This document shows positions 50,721 to 61,403 of a DNA stretch of 64,000 bases, piece by piece. The notes beneath the pieces are model-generated. The model did no database searches, had not been told where the DNA came from, and saw only the letters and a list, made by a program, of their open reading frames with translations. The position numbers and the translations under genes are program-made. Source of the DNA: a virus; the IMG/VR virus record IMGVR_UViG_3300020220_003517, positions 1 through 64,000 of that record. One strand, given 5' to 3'. The first letter of the stretch is position 1. Every line of letters starts with the position of its first letter.

Positions 50721-52415
50721 ATGGCATTAGAAATCTTTAAGTACAACAGAATACGATACGATGAATTAGCCGCTGATGCACAAAATTATCTCGTAAGAAC
50801 TTTTGCGCAAGTAGGAGATGTATTTAGCCCAGCAAGTGCGTATGGTCAACTTTTAGGTGTAATGATAGATCTAGGTAAACTTATCTTTTATTACGTAGAA
50901 GATGGAATTACTGAGATGAACATATTTACTGCTACTCGCGATGTATCTATTCGCAGTCTTGCGCGTATTTCTGGACATAACCCTTCTAGGGCGGTCGCTG
51001 CGACAGGTACGATTAATCTTACATACAACGGCAATCCTATTGATATTTATGGCAACACGGTTATCATACCAAATTACACACGATTGTTAGATAATTCGAC
51101 GGGTCTTTCTTATACTATTACTACTGATGTAGAAGAAATAAGAATGAATCTTACTGGTAAAAATACTATAGAGGTAAAGGTTACACAAGGCTCTGTTGAG
51201 GCTCAAACTGTAACCGGTACTGGATTGCCTTTACAATCATACGCAATCAATCCTAAGAAGAATGCGCAAATCGACAACTTCTTTGTTAAGGTATATGTAA
51301 ATTCTGAAGAGTGGAAACAATATGATTCTGTTTATGATATGCCGTACGAAGCTAAAGGCGTAGTAATAAAAACCGGAATAAGTGGAGGATTAGACCTATA
51401 CTTTGGAAACGGGTTCTTTGGCGCTCCACCGCCTATAGGTTCATCAATCAGGGTTGAGTATCTGACTACAGCTGGAAACGCTGGTAATATAGTAGAAGAT
51501 GATGCGCAATTTGCTTTTGATGAAGCGGTTTATGATTTGCTAGGTAACTCGCTAAAAATTGATGAAGTGATTGACATTTCGATTAACAAATCTATAATGT
51601 TTGGGTCTGACGCAGAACCTATCTATTTAACGCGAGTTCTTGCTCCAAAAACTAGCCGTTCTTATGTGTTAGCCAACGCTGATTCTTACGTGTATTTCTT
51701 ACAAAAGTTTAACATCTTTAGTGTTATAGATGCATTTAGCTCACTTGATGACGATGACATTACAGATGACAATGTAGTTTATCTTTTCTTGATACCAGAT
51801 GTTAATAAGAGAAAGCCCACGAATGGCGATTATTTCACCGTGCCTTATTCTCTTTTTTTGCTATCAGATGAAGAAAAGCAAAAAATTTATGATTACGTTG
51901 AACAAAGCGGACAAAAGATTCTAACTACGGTTGTTAAGATCATTGATCCCGTTGTTAAAAGATACGTGATCAATATAAATATATCTGCGTTTGAAGGGTA
52001 TAGCAAAGAAACTATATCCCAGCAAGTAATTTCTAAATGTAGCGAGTACTTCTTAAATAATCGCAGGCGCGATAAGATACCTAAGTCTGACTTAATTTCA
52101 ATTATTGAAAATGTCCCAGGAGTAGATTCAGTTAATCTTTGGTTTGTTTCTGAAGAAAATGAAGTTTATAAGAGCGATCCTGCTAACATAAATAAACCGG
52201 ACATCGGTATAGATTCTTTTGGGGATGTGGTGATAGGCAGAGGAGAATACGCTCTTATTCGCGGTGGTTGGGAGGCAAGGAATGGATATTTCTATCATGA
52301 CACATCTGATCAATCTAAACCTGGTAGTATCAACATTGCTTACGGAAAAAGTACTTCTAAATCTCTTAACATGGACATTCACAGAATTAACATTGAAAAT
52401 ATAAAGTATACGTAA
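50721..52415 (+). CDS. baseplate wedge protein gp6/gpJ-like
   Basis: This 564-residue protein begins with a helical region (MALEIFKYNRIRYDELAADA, then DVSIRSLARISGHNPSR) and beta-rich middle parts, fitting gp6/gpJ-type wedge proteins that dimerise around the hub. The RSLARISGHNP segment is characteristic of the family. It lies after gp25, as in T4. Confidence 0.85.
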   Translation: MALEIFKYNRIRYDELAADAQNYLVRTFAQVGDVFSPASAYGQLLGVMIDLGKLIFYYVEDGITEMNIFTATRDVSIRSLARISGHNPSRAVAATGTINLTYNGNPIDIYGNTVIIPNYTRLLDNSTGLSYTITTDVEEIRMNLTGKNTIEVKVTQGSVEAQTVTGTGLPLQSYAINPKKNAQIDNFFVKVYVNSEEWKQYDSVYDMPYEAKGVVIKTGISGGLDLYFGNGFFGAPPPIGSSIRVEYLTTAGNAGNIVEDDAQFAFDEAVYDLLGNSLKIDEVIDISINKSIMFGSDAEPIYLTRVLAPKTSRSYVLANADSYVYFLQKFNIFSVIDAFSSLDDDDITDDNVVYLFLIPDVNKRKPTNGDYFTVPYSLFLLSDEEKQKIYDYVEQSGQKILTTVVKIIDPVVKRYVININISAFEGYSKETISQQVISKCSEYFLNNRRRDKIPKSDLISIIENVPGVDSVNLWFVSEENEVYKSDPANINKPDIGIDSFGDVVIGRGEYALIRGGWEARNGYFYHDTSDQSKPGSINIAYGKSTSKSLNMDIHRINIENIKYT

Positions 52416-52416
52416 G

Positions 52417-52689
52417 ATGGAAAATAAACCGCGAAGGGGTGCATACTTAACAAGACAGAGCTACTATCAATACACTTATCATCAGTATGATGATCTTAAG
52501 CACACTGGCTATGATTGGAGAAATAATTCTATCAAAAGATCTGTTTCATTCTACCTTCTTAGTGATCCCAAGAGAGAGGCAATCATCGTTGAATTACAAA
52601 AATTCATTGCGTATATTATGGACTACGCAAGTAACATAAAGAAATCCTTTAATTACACCGTAGATAAGAACTATAAGTACTTAAATTAA
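52417..52689 (+). CDS. hypothetical protein
   Basis: This 90-residue tyrosine-rich protein (TRQSYYQYTYHQYDDLKHT) lies between the wedge proteins gp6-like and the giant wedge protein, and overlaps the latter in a TAATG junction. It is probably a baseplate component. Confidence 0.68.
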   Translation: MENKPRRGAYLTRQSYYQYTYHQYDDLKHTGYDWRNNSIKRSVSFYLLSDPKREAIIVELQKFIAYIMDYASNIKKSFNYTVDKNYKYLN

Positions 52690-55600
52690 TGCTGTTAGTA
52701 AACAAATTAAGACTATTTGATAAGAAGGGTAACAGCTTATCTCCAACAGAGTCAAAGTCGATTGTTGTTACGGTTGTCGATCCCGGAGACATAAAGGGAA
52801 ACGGCGCACTTATTAATGCGTATACCGATTTTGAAGGCAGAATTATTTATGTAGAGATTTTGGCCGGTGGGCAAGGATACAATCCCGGAAGTTACTTAAG
52901 ATTTGAAGATGCACAAACTGAAGCGATATGGAATACTGATCCTATTGATCTAACTCTTTCAGTTAGTGGAGAAATTACAAGTTTTAATGTAACTTATCCA
53001 TTAGAAAACAAAGGGTTTTCATACATTTCATCTTTCTTATTTACCAACCATTTTCTTGAGCCGATTTCAACGGGTTTAGTATCAACCGATCAATTATTCA
53101 TTGTTGAAAATGTATATGACTCCAATGGAAACGATTCATATACATATCCAAGATCAGATGAATACAGCCCTATTGATGTTGTGAGTTATTCAGCCAATGG
53201 TACAAGTGCTTCTATAAAGATTGCTACTATTACTGTGACGGGCAATGTTTTGGCCTCAAAACTCAGTAAAATATGGGGAATCCCTCCTGGAATAATATCT
53301 ACTCTTGAGATTGGAATGTTTGTAACTGGTGGAGTCTTGACCCAACCCTCTTTTATAACAGAAATAGACACAACGTACAACACAGTAACTATCAGTACGG
53401 ATTTATCAGCTGGTAATGTAACATTAGAGTTTTTTAAGCCTCATAATCTACGCGTAGGTAATACTATACGCATTTTTGATACGTTCGGATCTACTTCATT
53501 AGACGGAAGACATGATTTGGTAAAAGTTTCTCCAACCGAACTTACCTTTGAATCTGCTCAGATTATTCCTACTACTTCAACGGGTACAATGAAATTTGGA
53601 GTTATTCCAATATATCGTGCATACATAGAAGAGAATAGTGATAAAGAATTTTTCTTGTTTGACGTAGTCTACAATGAAGATTACCCAACAGTAGAAAAAA
53701 TAAATGATTTTTTCTTTGAGTTTAATGACCCACAAGAAAGTGCGGCGCCTGATACATTTCCAATAGGGAATTCTACTTATCAAAGAACTGTTCATCAAAG
53801 AATTCCACAAGAAGCCTTTGCTCTTAACATTGGTTTAAGATCTGATATTGAAGGTGTTTACGCGGCGCAGATTAACATTGATGATGTTACTTATGAAACA
53901 CCTATAAGAATCTTTCTTGGTCTATATGAAGGAGAAACCGTCGCAGAAGATGAAAGATTAGGCTTGCTTCTACAAAACTTTGGTCGTGATGTTGATTACG
54001 AACAAGAGCTCATACTCAGAAAATCTGATATAAACGAAGATTTAACAGATAACTTGCTTCTTAACGCCAAGAGAAAAGAAATGTTGCTTGAAGGCAACAA
54101 TATCTGGCCCTATGTAGGATCTTATAAAGGATTGGTTAACATACTTAACTGGTTTGGTTATTATGACATTCGTGTTAAAGAATACTTCTTAAATGTTAAC
54201 CAAGATGACGAGTATTTTGGTAAGTACAGGCAAGTACAAATTCCTTTTCAACTAGACACAAAAGGCGACACCAAGAAAGAAATTTCTTTAGTACCTAGTA
54301 AACACTATAAGAAAACTAGTAGATTTGGTTTATTTTATGACATCATAAAAGATAAAGGTGTATTTGATACATTTGGCGTGCCTCTTACGCAAGATGCTTT
54401 TGATTATACTAACGAAGAAGTCTTAGTTAAACTATTTGCATTAAAGAGATACTTAAAAGAAAAATTCTTGCCTCTTAACTCAAAAATAGTTGATATTACA
54501 GGTGAAGGTGTTTATTATGATAGATACTCAATAAATTCTTGGAATGATCCAAGTAATTACTTTAATGTAGATCTTACTCGTCAGATCGACTTTGATGCTG
54601 AAAAGAAATCGATTGAAATAGAAAGTACTATTTCTTTTGATTCAGATGAAACTCTGCCTTCGCCGCCATACTTTGATTTATTAGAAGAATATACAAATAA
54701 GTATAACATAAACGGTGCGCTTATTGCAACTTCAGGTGGACCTTACTGGGGTGAAATACCTCAAGTATCTTTTCCCGGACAAGCATACCAGCAAGCAACC
54801 GGGTACGCAAAGATGCGTGCATATTCTTTAGGAATCATTGCTCCACTTACACCAAGTGGTACGGGTTATCAGCCTGGAGATGTCATTACGTTAAGCGGTG
54901 GTGTATATGAAGTGCCGATAAGAATCACGGTTAATGTTGTAGGCCCTAACGGAGAAGTGACCAACTTTGCGATTCAAGCAGGATTGCACCAAGGTTCTAA
55001 TTATTCCGCCTTACCTACAGCAGGGTTTTTTCAGGCAAGCGTTTTTAGAATCTCAGGAACACAGTACGTAACTGCATCAGCTCAAGGTTTTAATTGCTTA
55101 TCAACAGACATTCCTTTCGAAATCGAAAGCATTGGTTTTACTACAAAAGGCTTAAAGTATAGCAACATACCAACTGTTGACATTTTACCAAATATAGGTT
55201 CTTCTATCAACTTAGACCTGGTAACAGTGAATAATTCGCCGATTGGCTATCTTAATGATAACGCACCAATCTTTGGCTTTATTAATGTTGCAGGTTCACC
55301 TGTGGGTGCACCTCTTGACTTAAAAACTCAGTTTGACATTACATGGAACGAAGTCCCATACACATGGAACTCACTTGGTGGAGGAAGCGATGCAGTACTT
55401 AAAGGATATGTGAGTGAATTGCCTTTAGGTTCTGGACAGTTGCTGGCCGTTGAAATAGTTAGTCCTGGCAACGTTTATAGATATGCCCCAACTTTTGTTG
55501 TAGGAGGTGGAGACGGAACTGGCGGCGAAGTCTGCGGTTTATCTGCGCCCGCTGAATTAAGAAACGGACAACTAAAAATTCTCAACTTTACCGTAACTGC

Positions 55601-58600
55601 TGTTGCAGGAAACGTTTTAGACTTGACTCCATTGTTGCCTGTTGTTGGTAGCAACGCTGTTAGCCCAAACAGAATAATAAAAGGTCCAGGCATTCCTGAA
55701 GGCACGATTGTAAGTGGCGTGATCCAACCTTTTTCACAAGTTGTTCTTTCTAAGTTCGATGGTTCTCCGGTTGTGATTACTACTGTTGCTGGTGATGAAA
55801 TTGAAATTCACGAAGGTGTAAGTGTTACTAACCCAGGCATTGGTTATACTTCAGTACCAACTATTTCACCTAAAGGTGGGCATGTTGGAAACTTATATAC
55901 ATGGGATGAATTAGGTAGAGGTGATTTCTATCAGATGGAATGGAAAGTTACTCTGACTGCACCAGAAAATCCTATTCATCAGTTCAATTATGTCTCAGGA
56001 ATTAAACCTATAGACGATTTAATCAATCACCAACTTATACTTCCATATGTAGGTAAGTACACAGTTGAAATGATTGCTTATGATACAGATAACAACTTCA
56101 TAAATGAGATAAAGAATAACTTTATCGACGTAATACTCCCAGAAGCTACTTATGCTTATGTAGCAAAATACGCTAATGGCTATGAAGATAGCTGGGAGGG
56201 TTATTACCAGGCACCTATACCGGAGTTCGAACCTAATCCTGTTGATCTTCAGCCTGTTATACCGGATGATATTCGCTACACATGGGAAAACGCATTTGGG
56301 CGCTGGGTGAATCCCATATTCACCATGACGACGTGGGATTCTTCTCAAGTAAGATGGGATAGTTTAGAGACTGGAAACTTAGATGGTGTAAACAAATATA
56401 ACTACCCTATAAAGTTACCTATCGAAGTTATTCAGGTTTCGCCTGAAGATAATGTCGAAGGTGCAGTTATTTCTTATACTGATTCTACTACTACTCCTTC
56501 TACGCTTAACCCAACAATAATCGTTTCCGGTCAAAGACCTTACCCGGAAATAGAACCTGCAATTAACCCTAATGATTGGGTATTCATTAGACGTGATGAT
56601 GTTACATATCAGCTAGAAGTCCTGAATGCAAATTATGCAACACCAGGTCAAACTGAAATTGAACTTACAAGTACGCCTCCATCTGCTTTTACCAACAGCC
56701 CTACTACATGGCAAGTGTTAAGAGAAATTGGAGGAACCATTGTTCTTGATGGCAATCAAATCTATAATGCTGTTACAAACCCCACTGGAATAGTTATTGG
56801 TGATTATATTAGACTTTTTGGTCATGATGAGATACCTGTAAGATTCCGTAAGCAGATCATAAACAAAGACACGCTTCCTTTACCAGGTCAGCCTAATAGT
56901 ATCACCATTGACGGTGGTGCTTCAGATCCAGTTTATTCCAAGGGCGGTGAGTTAGGAATGATATACCAGTATAGAGGCACTGATGTAGCAAACGGTAATC
57001 TAAATTGGGACACTAACCCTGTAAATTCTACTTGGGTTATAGAACCAAGTGTATCAAACGACCCTCTCGTAAACGATCATATTGGAAAACTTTACATATT
57101 AAGCGCAACAGCAGGTCCAGGTGTTCCGGGTTGTTTGCCAGCCAATCCAACTGGAGAACTTACTCCCGGTTTTTCTGTCATATCAATCTACCTGATAGAC
57201 CCTGTTAGCGGTAATTCATATGAACAGCGGTTAAGAACGACACATGTATTCTTTGACACAAGCAACACAGGTCACCCTTTCGATATTTGGGGCGGTTTAC
57301 CTCCTGGATATGACGGAGTACACGTAATCGATTTTGTTGCTCTTGATGGAGGGAGCATCAACGGACTCACAGCACATCTAGCAGCTACACAAGCCGCTGG
57401 TTCAAGTATTTGGTTAGAGTATGAGTATAACGAGTTTCCAACTAGATCTTATCTTTTTCAGAATTCTGGCCCTAACGCTGAAATTTTTATGGACTTTAAC
57501 ATGTACCCGTCAAGTGGAGACTTTAATAGCGCCCTTGCGGCAGAATTTGCTGTCACCACAACTGGCGAAGGTTGGTATTACGATCACGGTATTGTTTCTG
57601 GCGATTACAGCCTTCTTGTAACTAATACAGGTTACTGGAGAAACGGACTTGGCACAATACTCACCCTTGACGATGAAGAATCCGAGCTATTAAGAAGTTC
57701 TTCTTCTTTCTATGTAATGCAAAGAAAGTTTGATGAAGACTTTGCTGAAAGAAGAATTGGGACGCTTGTTCAACAATGGCAAAATTACAGATCTGTTACA
57801 TGGAAAGAATCTTACTATCATACATGGGATACTTTAGACTTTCAAGAAAGAATTGCATGTGATTTTACAATCACGGGTGTTGACCAAAATGGAAACATCC
57901 AATTTAATAATGATCCTACGTTTTATTTTCAGGGCATAGTTGGTGGTATGTCTAATGGAGAAAAATTTTCTCAAGCTCTTTATGAATTACGAGCAACAGA
58001 CAACCCTGGGTTATCTAGATTCGAATATGAATTGCTCGGTGAAGAAAATGTAGACAAAGAAAAAATTACTGGAACCTTAAACACATATGATCACCCTGAT
58101 TTAATTATTCAACCTACAGTAGTAACCTCACCTTCTGCGGGAGATGTGATCATCTCCGAATTTACTGGCCCTGCTGCTGAAATTCAAACATATCCTTTTA
58201 TAGGTGTTACACCCAATGATATTAAAATGGTTAACCCGTTACCTAAGAAACTTAGTTTTGTAGGCAATCTTAAAAACGGGTCAGCTATAATATCCAAGAT
58301 TACTGGCCTTAACGAAAATGAAATATACGTAGGAGAGATAATATCTGGACCGGGGTTGCCTACTTCGCCAGCTTTTCCCGCAAGAATCGTTGAAATCAAT
58401 TCTTATCAAGGCAGTGTTAATACTCTTAAACTTGACATTGCTTCAACTGTAACTCAGGTTAATTGTTCATTTGATGTGGAGTGGTTTTCAAATGAACAAG
58501 TTGACTTTACATTAGTTTTCCAAAATGCCACTAACTTAAAAATACACGCGGTTGCAGCAACTCCTTCTACTGACCATTTAGGCTGGTTAATAGGTCAAAA

Positions 58601-59228
58601 CGGTATTAGTTTTGAAGACCCGCTTAACCTCGTAAACACTCCGATTTGTCACACATACCCTCTAAAAAATGTGGCAAAACACTTTGGTTACGGACCAGGG
58701 CTTGTAGGCGCGTTTGAAGGAGGACTAAAAGAATTCTTAATGACAAGCAGATACTATCAAATTTATCAACATGAAGGTCTTAACCCTCTTTCCTTGCCAG
58801 GAGGCTGGTATCCTGCTGCTGACTTACCACTTCAATACAGTTTTACTATGAATCCGCCACCGCCGGCGTTGCCTGTTTGGGACAATGATTTAGTAGCAGA
58901 AGCTCAATCAAATCGTTTGCCGTATGAATCTGCGATAGGAGGTGCTTGGCGATGGGAGGATACCTACATTGGAATTGAACCAGTTAAATTACCCTCCGGG
59001 ACTACAGTTTATTTTTCTTCTGATGCTAGTAGAATTGCTGGAAAAACTAGTTTCTATTGGAAACTTTCCAATGAAAATAGTACCTTGGTAGAATTGACTG
59101 ATTCTGAAATGATGTTTACATTTGATCGTCCTGGCAAATTTACGTTAGAATTAGAAATTACTGATACCAATGGCAATAAGAAGAATTACACAAGAAATGA
59201 CTTTTTAACCATCTATGAGAATTCGTAA
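52689..59228 (+). CDS. giant baseplate wedge protein (gp7-like, 2179 residues)
   Basis: This 2179-residue protein is the largest in the window and far longer than T4 gp7 (about 1032). It has an N-terminal beta domain, a LVNILNWFGYYDIRVKEYF helix region typical of long wedge proteins, repeated Gly/Pro-rich beta modules (for example GYQPGDVITLSGGVYEVPI and GQGYNPGSYLRFED), and a C-terminal PKD-like domain (about residues 2098-2175, including GKFTLELEITDTNGNKKNY). The repeats suggest accretion of surface domains. The gp7 call rests on position and helical pattern. Confidence 0.68.
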   Translation: MLLVNKLRLFDKKGNSLSPTESKSIVVTVVDPGDIKGNGALINAYTDFEGRIIYVEILAGGQGYNPGSYLRFEDAQTEAIWNTDPIDLTLSVSGEITSFNVTYPLENKGFSYISSFLFTNHFLEPISTGLVSTDQLFIVENVYDSNGNDSYTYPRSDEYSPIDVVSYSANGTSASIKIATITVTGNVLASKLSKIWGIPPGIISTLEIGMFVTGGVLTQPSFITEIDTTYNTVTISTDLSAGNVTLEFFKPHNLRVGNTIRIFDTFGSTSLDGRHDLVKVSPTELTFESAQIIPTTSTGTMKFGVIPIYRAYIEENSDKEFFLFDVVYNEDYPTVEKINDFFFEFNDPQESAAPDTFPIGNSTYQRTVHQRIPQEAFALNIGLRSDIEGVYAAQINIDDVTYETPIRIFLGLYEGETVAEDERLGLLLQNFGRDVDYEQELILRKSDINEDLTDNLLLNAKRKEMLLEGNNIWPYVGSYKGLVNILNWFGYYDIRVKEYFLNVNQDDEYFGKYRQVQIPFQLDTKGDTKKEISLVPSKHYKKTSRFGLFYDIIKDKGVFDTFGVPLTQDAFDYTNEEVLVKLFALKRYLKEKFLPLNSKIVDITGEGVYYDRYSINSWNDPSNYFNVDLTRQIDFDAEKKSIEIESTISFDSDETLPSPPYFDLLEEYTNKYNINGALIATSGGPYWGEIPQVSFPGQAYQQATGYAKMRAYSLGIIAPLTPSGTGYQPGDVITLSGGVYEVPIRITVNVVGPNGEVTNFAIQAGLHQGSNYSALPTAGFFQASVFRISGTQYVTASAQGFNCLSTDIPFEIESIGFTTKGLKYSNIPTVDILPNIGSSINLDLVTVNNSPIGYLNDNAPIFGFINVAGSPVGAPLDLKTQFDITWNEVPYTWNSLGGGSDAVLKGYVSELPLGSGQLLAVEIVSPGNVYRYAPTFVVGGGDGTGGEVCGLSAPAELRNGQLKILNFTVTAVAGNVLDLTPLLPVVGSNAVSPNRIIKGPGIPEGTIVSGVIQPFSQVVLSKFDGSPVVITTVAGDEIEIHEGVSVTNPGIGYTSVPTISPKGGHVGNLYTWDELGRGDFYQMEWKVTLTAPENPIHQFNYVSGIKPIDDLINHQLILPYVGKYTVEMIAYDTDNNFINEIKNNFIDVILPEATYAYVAKYANGYEDSWEGYYQAPIPEFEPNPVDLQPVIPDDIRYTWENAFGRWVNPIFTMTTWDSSQVRWDSLETGNLDGVNKYNYPIKLPIEVIQVSPEDNVEGAVISYTDSTTTPSTLNPTIIVSGQRPYPEIEPAINPNDWVFIRRDDVTYQLEVLNANYATPGQTEIELTSTPPSAFTNSPTTWQVLREIGGTIVLDGNQIYNAVTNPTGIVIGDYIRLFGHDEIPVRFRKQIINKDTLPLPGQPNSITIDGGASDPVYSKGGELGMIYQYRGTDVANGNLNWDTNPVNSTWVIEPSVSNDPLVNDHIGKLYILSATAGPGVPGCLPANPTGELTPGFSVISIYLIDPVSGNSYEQRLRTTHVFFDTSNTGHPFDIWGGLPPGYDGVHVIDFVALDGGSINGLTAHLAATQAAGSSIWLEYEYNEFPTRSYLFQNSGPNAEIFMDFNMYPSSGDFNSALAAEFAVTTTGEGWYYDHGIVSGDYSLLVTNTGYWRNGLGTILTLDDEESELLRSSSSFYVMQRKFDEDFAERRIGTLVQQWQNYRSVTWKESYYHTWDTLDFQERIACDFTITGVDQNGNIQFNNDPTFYFQGIVGGMSNGEKFSQALYELRATDNPGLSRFEYELLGEENVDKEKITGTLNTYDHPDLIIQPTVVTSPSAGDVIISEFTGPAAEIQTYPFIGVTPNDIKMVNPLPKKLSFVGNLKNGSAIISKITGLNENEIYVGEIISGPGLPTSPAFPARIVEINSYQGSVNTLKLDIASTVTQVNCSFDVEWFSNEQVDFTLVFQNATNLKIHAVAATPSTDHLGWLIGQNGISFEDPLNLVNTPICHTYPLKNVAKHFGYGPGLVGAFEGGLKEFLMTSRYYQIYQHEGLNPLSLPGGWYPAADLPLQYSFTMNPPPPALPVWDNDLVAEAQSNRLPYESAIGGAWRWEDTYIGIEPVKLPSGTTVYFSSDASRIAGKTSFYWKLSNENSTLVELTDSEMMFTFDRPGKFTLELEITDTNGNKKNYTRNDFLTIYENS

Positions 59229-60579
59229 TAATGCACCCGAGATTTACTCAAACTTTCAAGACCAGGTCTTAAGATCTCCGTCTATAGAAGATGGTAACGT
59301 TCCTAGCGGAGAATTGCAAGGAAAGATTTTTACATCTGAACTCACAAGCGCAGATGACTATAGCGTTTCGTATGAAGCTTCTCTTCTTACAGCACCAACT
59401 TCTCAAATAAGTGTAACTGGCGAATTAAGTACTTTTACTTTTATCGTTGAGTATGATGCCACGCTAGAAACTTCAGCTACGAATCCTGGACTTTACGGAT
59501 CAAACATAATTAAAGACGGTGATACTTTTGTAGTTAAGAGTTCTACACACGATTGGGTTAGAGGATATATCGCAAAAGTTACTGACATATCATTTACAAT
59601 CGCTGGCAGTACTTATAGCTACACATATACATTAACTTGTGTAATTACGCAAGGTCAGCCTTTAGATATGGAATCAGGAGATGTGTTTGCTTGGAACCGG
59701 CGACTGTTCCAAGACCCAAGCACTTTTAATAATGCTGTTCCACCAATTAACCTAAGCGTTTCGCACGACAGAAATACAGGTGACTTATATTTTTACTGGG
59801 ATGACGTTAATCAGGAGAGCCGAAAGTATAGAATCATGGCCAGAGATGTTTCTGACCCAACCAATTACTTTGTGTATAATGTGACGGGTTTAGATCAGAA
59901 CCCTGATATTTCTTTAACACCTTTTGTTGGTGGTGGTGGAATCACAACAATTAAGATAAATAGAACAGCAGGCAATATAGCCGGCCCAAAACTGCTTGAC
60001 ATAAAAGGAACAGGAACTGGTGGATTAGCGTCTATGATACCCGACATTGATGGCAATTTAACTATTAATGAATTTACAGTTTATGATGCAACAGTAGGTA
60101 CTAATCAAATATATGTTTATTCACAAAAAACAATAGCTCAATATCCTAACGGAAATCCGACGTGGCCTGCTCCGTATTTGTTTTCTTACATTGACGGACT
60201 GCCCGTTCTTTTAGGTACCAGCGATTTTTATGTAGACAATAAAACATTTCCTGTTCCTGGTAATGGTCGTTATCTTAGGTTAGACGTAAGAAGAGCTGAC
60301 GGTGGTTTAATTAACATAACACCTGCATGGAGAAGTTCTATTCTTAATACTAAGATTAAAACACACGATGGTATTCTTAAGTCAAGTGGTGGTTCTTATA
60401 CAGGTAAAGTAATTGCTTTTCCTAAAAAGACACAAGAAAGAGCTCGTTTTTATGCAGACCCAAATTATTGGGGTTCATTCTCGTCAGGTACTACTTGGGC
60501 CTTTTCAGTATCCGCAATTTACGACGAGATAAATAAACTATACACAGAATGGTCAACAGAAGAATACGTAAAGTTCTAA
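59215..60579 (+). CDS. tail or baseplate-periphery protein with FN3-like domain
   Basis: This 454-residue protein overlaps the giant wedge gene by 14 nt. It is beta-rich with an immunoglobulin/FN3-like segment (PPINLSVSHDRNTGDLYFYW). It may be a distal baseplate or fibre-attachment protein. No closer call possible. Confidence 0.64.
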   Translation: MRIRNNAPEIYSNFQDQVLRSPSIEDGNVPSGELQGKIFTSELTSADDYSVSYEASLLTAPTSQISVTGELSTFTFIVEYDATLETSATNPGLYGSNIIKDGDTFVVKSSTHDWVRGYIAKVTDISFTIAGSTYSYTYTLTCVITQGQPLDMESGDVFAWNRRLFQDPSTFNNAVPPINLSVSHDRNTGDLYFYWDDVNQESRKYRIMARDVSDPTNYFVYNVTGLDQNPDISLTPFVGGGGITTIKINRTAGNIAGPKLLDIKGTGTGGLASMIPDIDGNLTINEFTVYDATVGTNQIYVYSQKTIAQYPNGNPTWPAPYLFSYIDGLPVLLGTSDFYVDNKTFPVPGNGRYLRLDVRRADGGLINITPAWRSSILNTKIKTHDGILKSSGGSYTGKVIAFPKKTQERARFYADPNYWGSFSSGTTWAFSVSAIYDEINKLYTEWSTEEYVKF

Positions 60580-61133
60580 AAGAGGCAACGATTAAAGGTA
60601 GTCGTGCAGAGAAGTTAGCGATTTTTGACCTTGATGACACCCTCATAATTTCAGCGGCAAAGATTAAAGTTCTTGACCCTAAAAAAGGTCGAGTTCTAAA
60701 GGAAATGACACCCGCTGAGTTTAATCACTTTGTTCATACAAACCCAAAGCAAACGCTATCTTTTGAAGAGTTTGAAGATGCTGATATCCTTAGAAAGAGT
60801 ACTTTCATTACTCACGTCATGGACGAACTTCTAAAATTTTACAACAGCGGCATACATGTATCAATAGTTACCGCAAGGTCAAGCTCTTCTCTAATTCGCA
60901 ATTTTTTCCTGGAGAATGGCATCGACATTCACACCGATTTAGTTATTGCTGTAAATGATCCTAAGTATGGCTTTAAGGGAAATATCGCGGAAAAGAAGAA
61001 AGAAGCTATTCATCGCTTTGTAGAAGAAGGATATAATGATTTCATATTCTTTGATGATAATGACGATAACTTAGCTCTTGCTAAGGAGATTGAAACGGAA
61101 AAAGATGTTAAAGTACAAACAGTTAAAGTATAA
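60549..61133 (+). CDS. HAD-superfamily phosphatase
   Basis: This 194-residue protein has HAD motif I FDLDDTL (Asp27, Asp29), a substrate-binding helix, a motif II TAR, a Lys in GFKGNIAEKK and motif IV FFDDNDDN. It resembles phosphatase domains of phage polynucleotide kinases. The N-terminus (RKVLKEA) contains an L-x-E, but not the rest of the packaged leader. It overlaps the preceding gene by 31 nt. Confidence 0.82.
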   Translation: MVNRRIRKVLKEATIKGSRAEKLAIFDLDDTLIISAAKIKVLDPKKGRVLKEMTPAEFNHFVHTNPKQTLSFEEFEDADILRKSTFITHVMDELLKFYNSGIHVSIVTARSSSSLIRNFFLENGIDIHTDLVIAVNDPKYGFKGNIAEKKKEAIHRFVEEGYNDFIFFDDNDDNLALAKEIETEKDVKVQTVKV

Positions 61134-61136
61134 CAC

Positions 61137-61391
61137 ATGGCTCTTAAACACATAGCAGAAGGTTGGTTCAACAGCTTTCTTAATGCAGTAAATTTATTAG
61201 ATCCCGAGATTAAAGTGCTTGGAGAATCTAGAATGTCAATCTGCGCAACTTGCCCACTTCGGCAAGGTTTAATATGTTCCACAGAAAAACACGGTATTAA
61301 ACCTAATGGAGATTTCTTCAATGGTTGCGGATGTCAAATCGACAAAAAGGTGCTGTGTGTAGAATGTAGATGCCCAGGAGAAAAGTGGTAA
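61137..61391 (+). CDS. small Cys-rich (zinc-binding) protein
   Basis: This 84-residue protein contains CATCPLR, then GCGCQID, and CVECRC near the end, about nine cysteines suitable for metal binding. I recall similar small phage proteins of unknown function. It lies 12 nt before the PhoH gene. Confidence 0.68.
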   Translation: MALKHIAEGWFNSFLNAVNLLDPEIKVLGESRMSICATCPLRQGLICSTEKHGIKPNGDFFNGCGCQIDKKVLCVECRCPGEKW

Positions 61392-61403
61392 AAAACAAAT
61401 TAT

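Noticed and set aside
60549-60600. L-x-E in RKVLKEA of the HAD phosphatase as a packaged-protein leader
   Set aside because: It lacks the TFExF part of the leader, so it was not counted among the eleven members.
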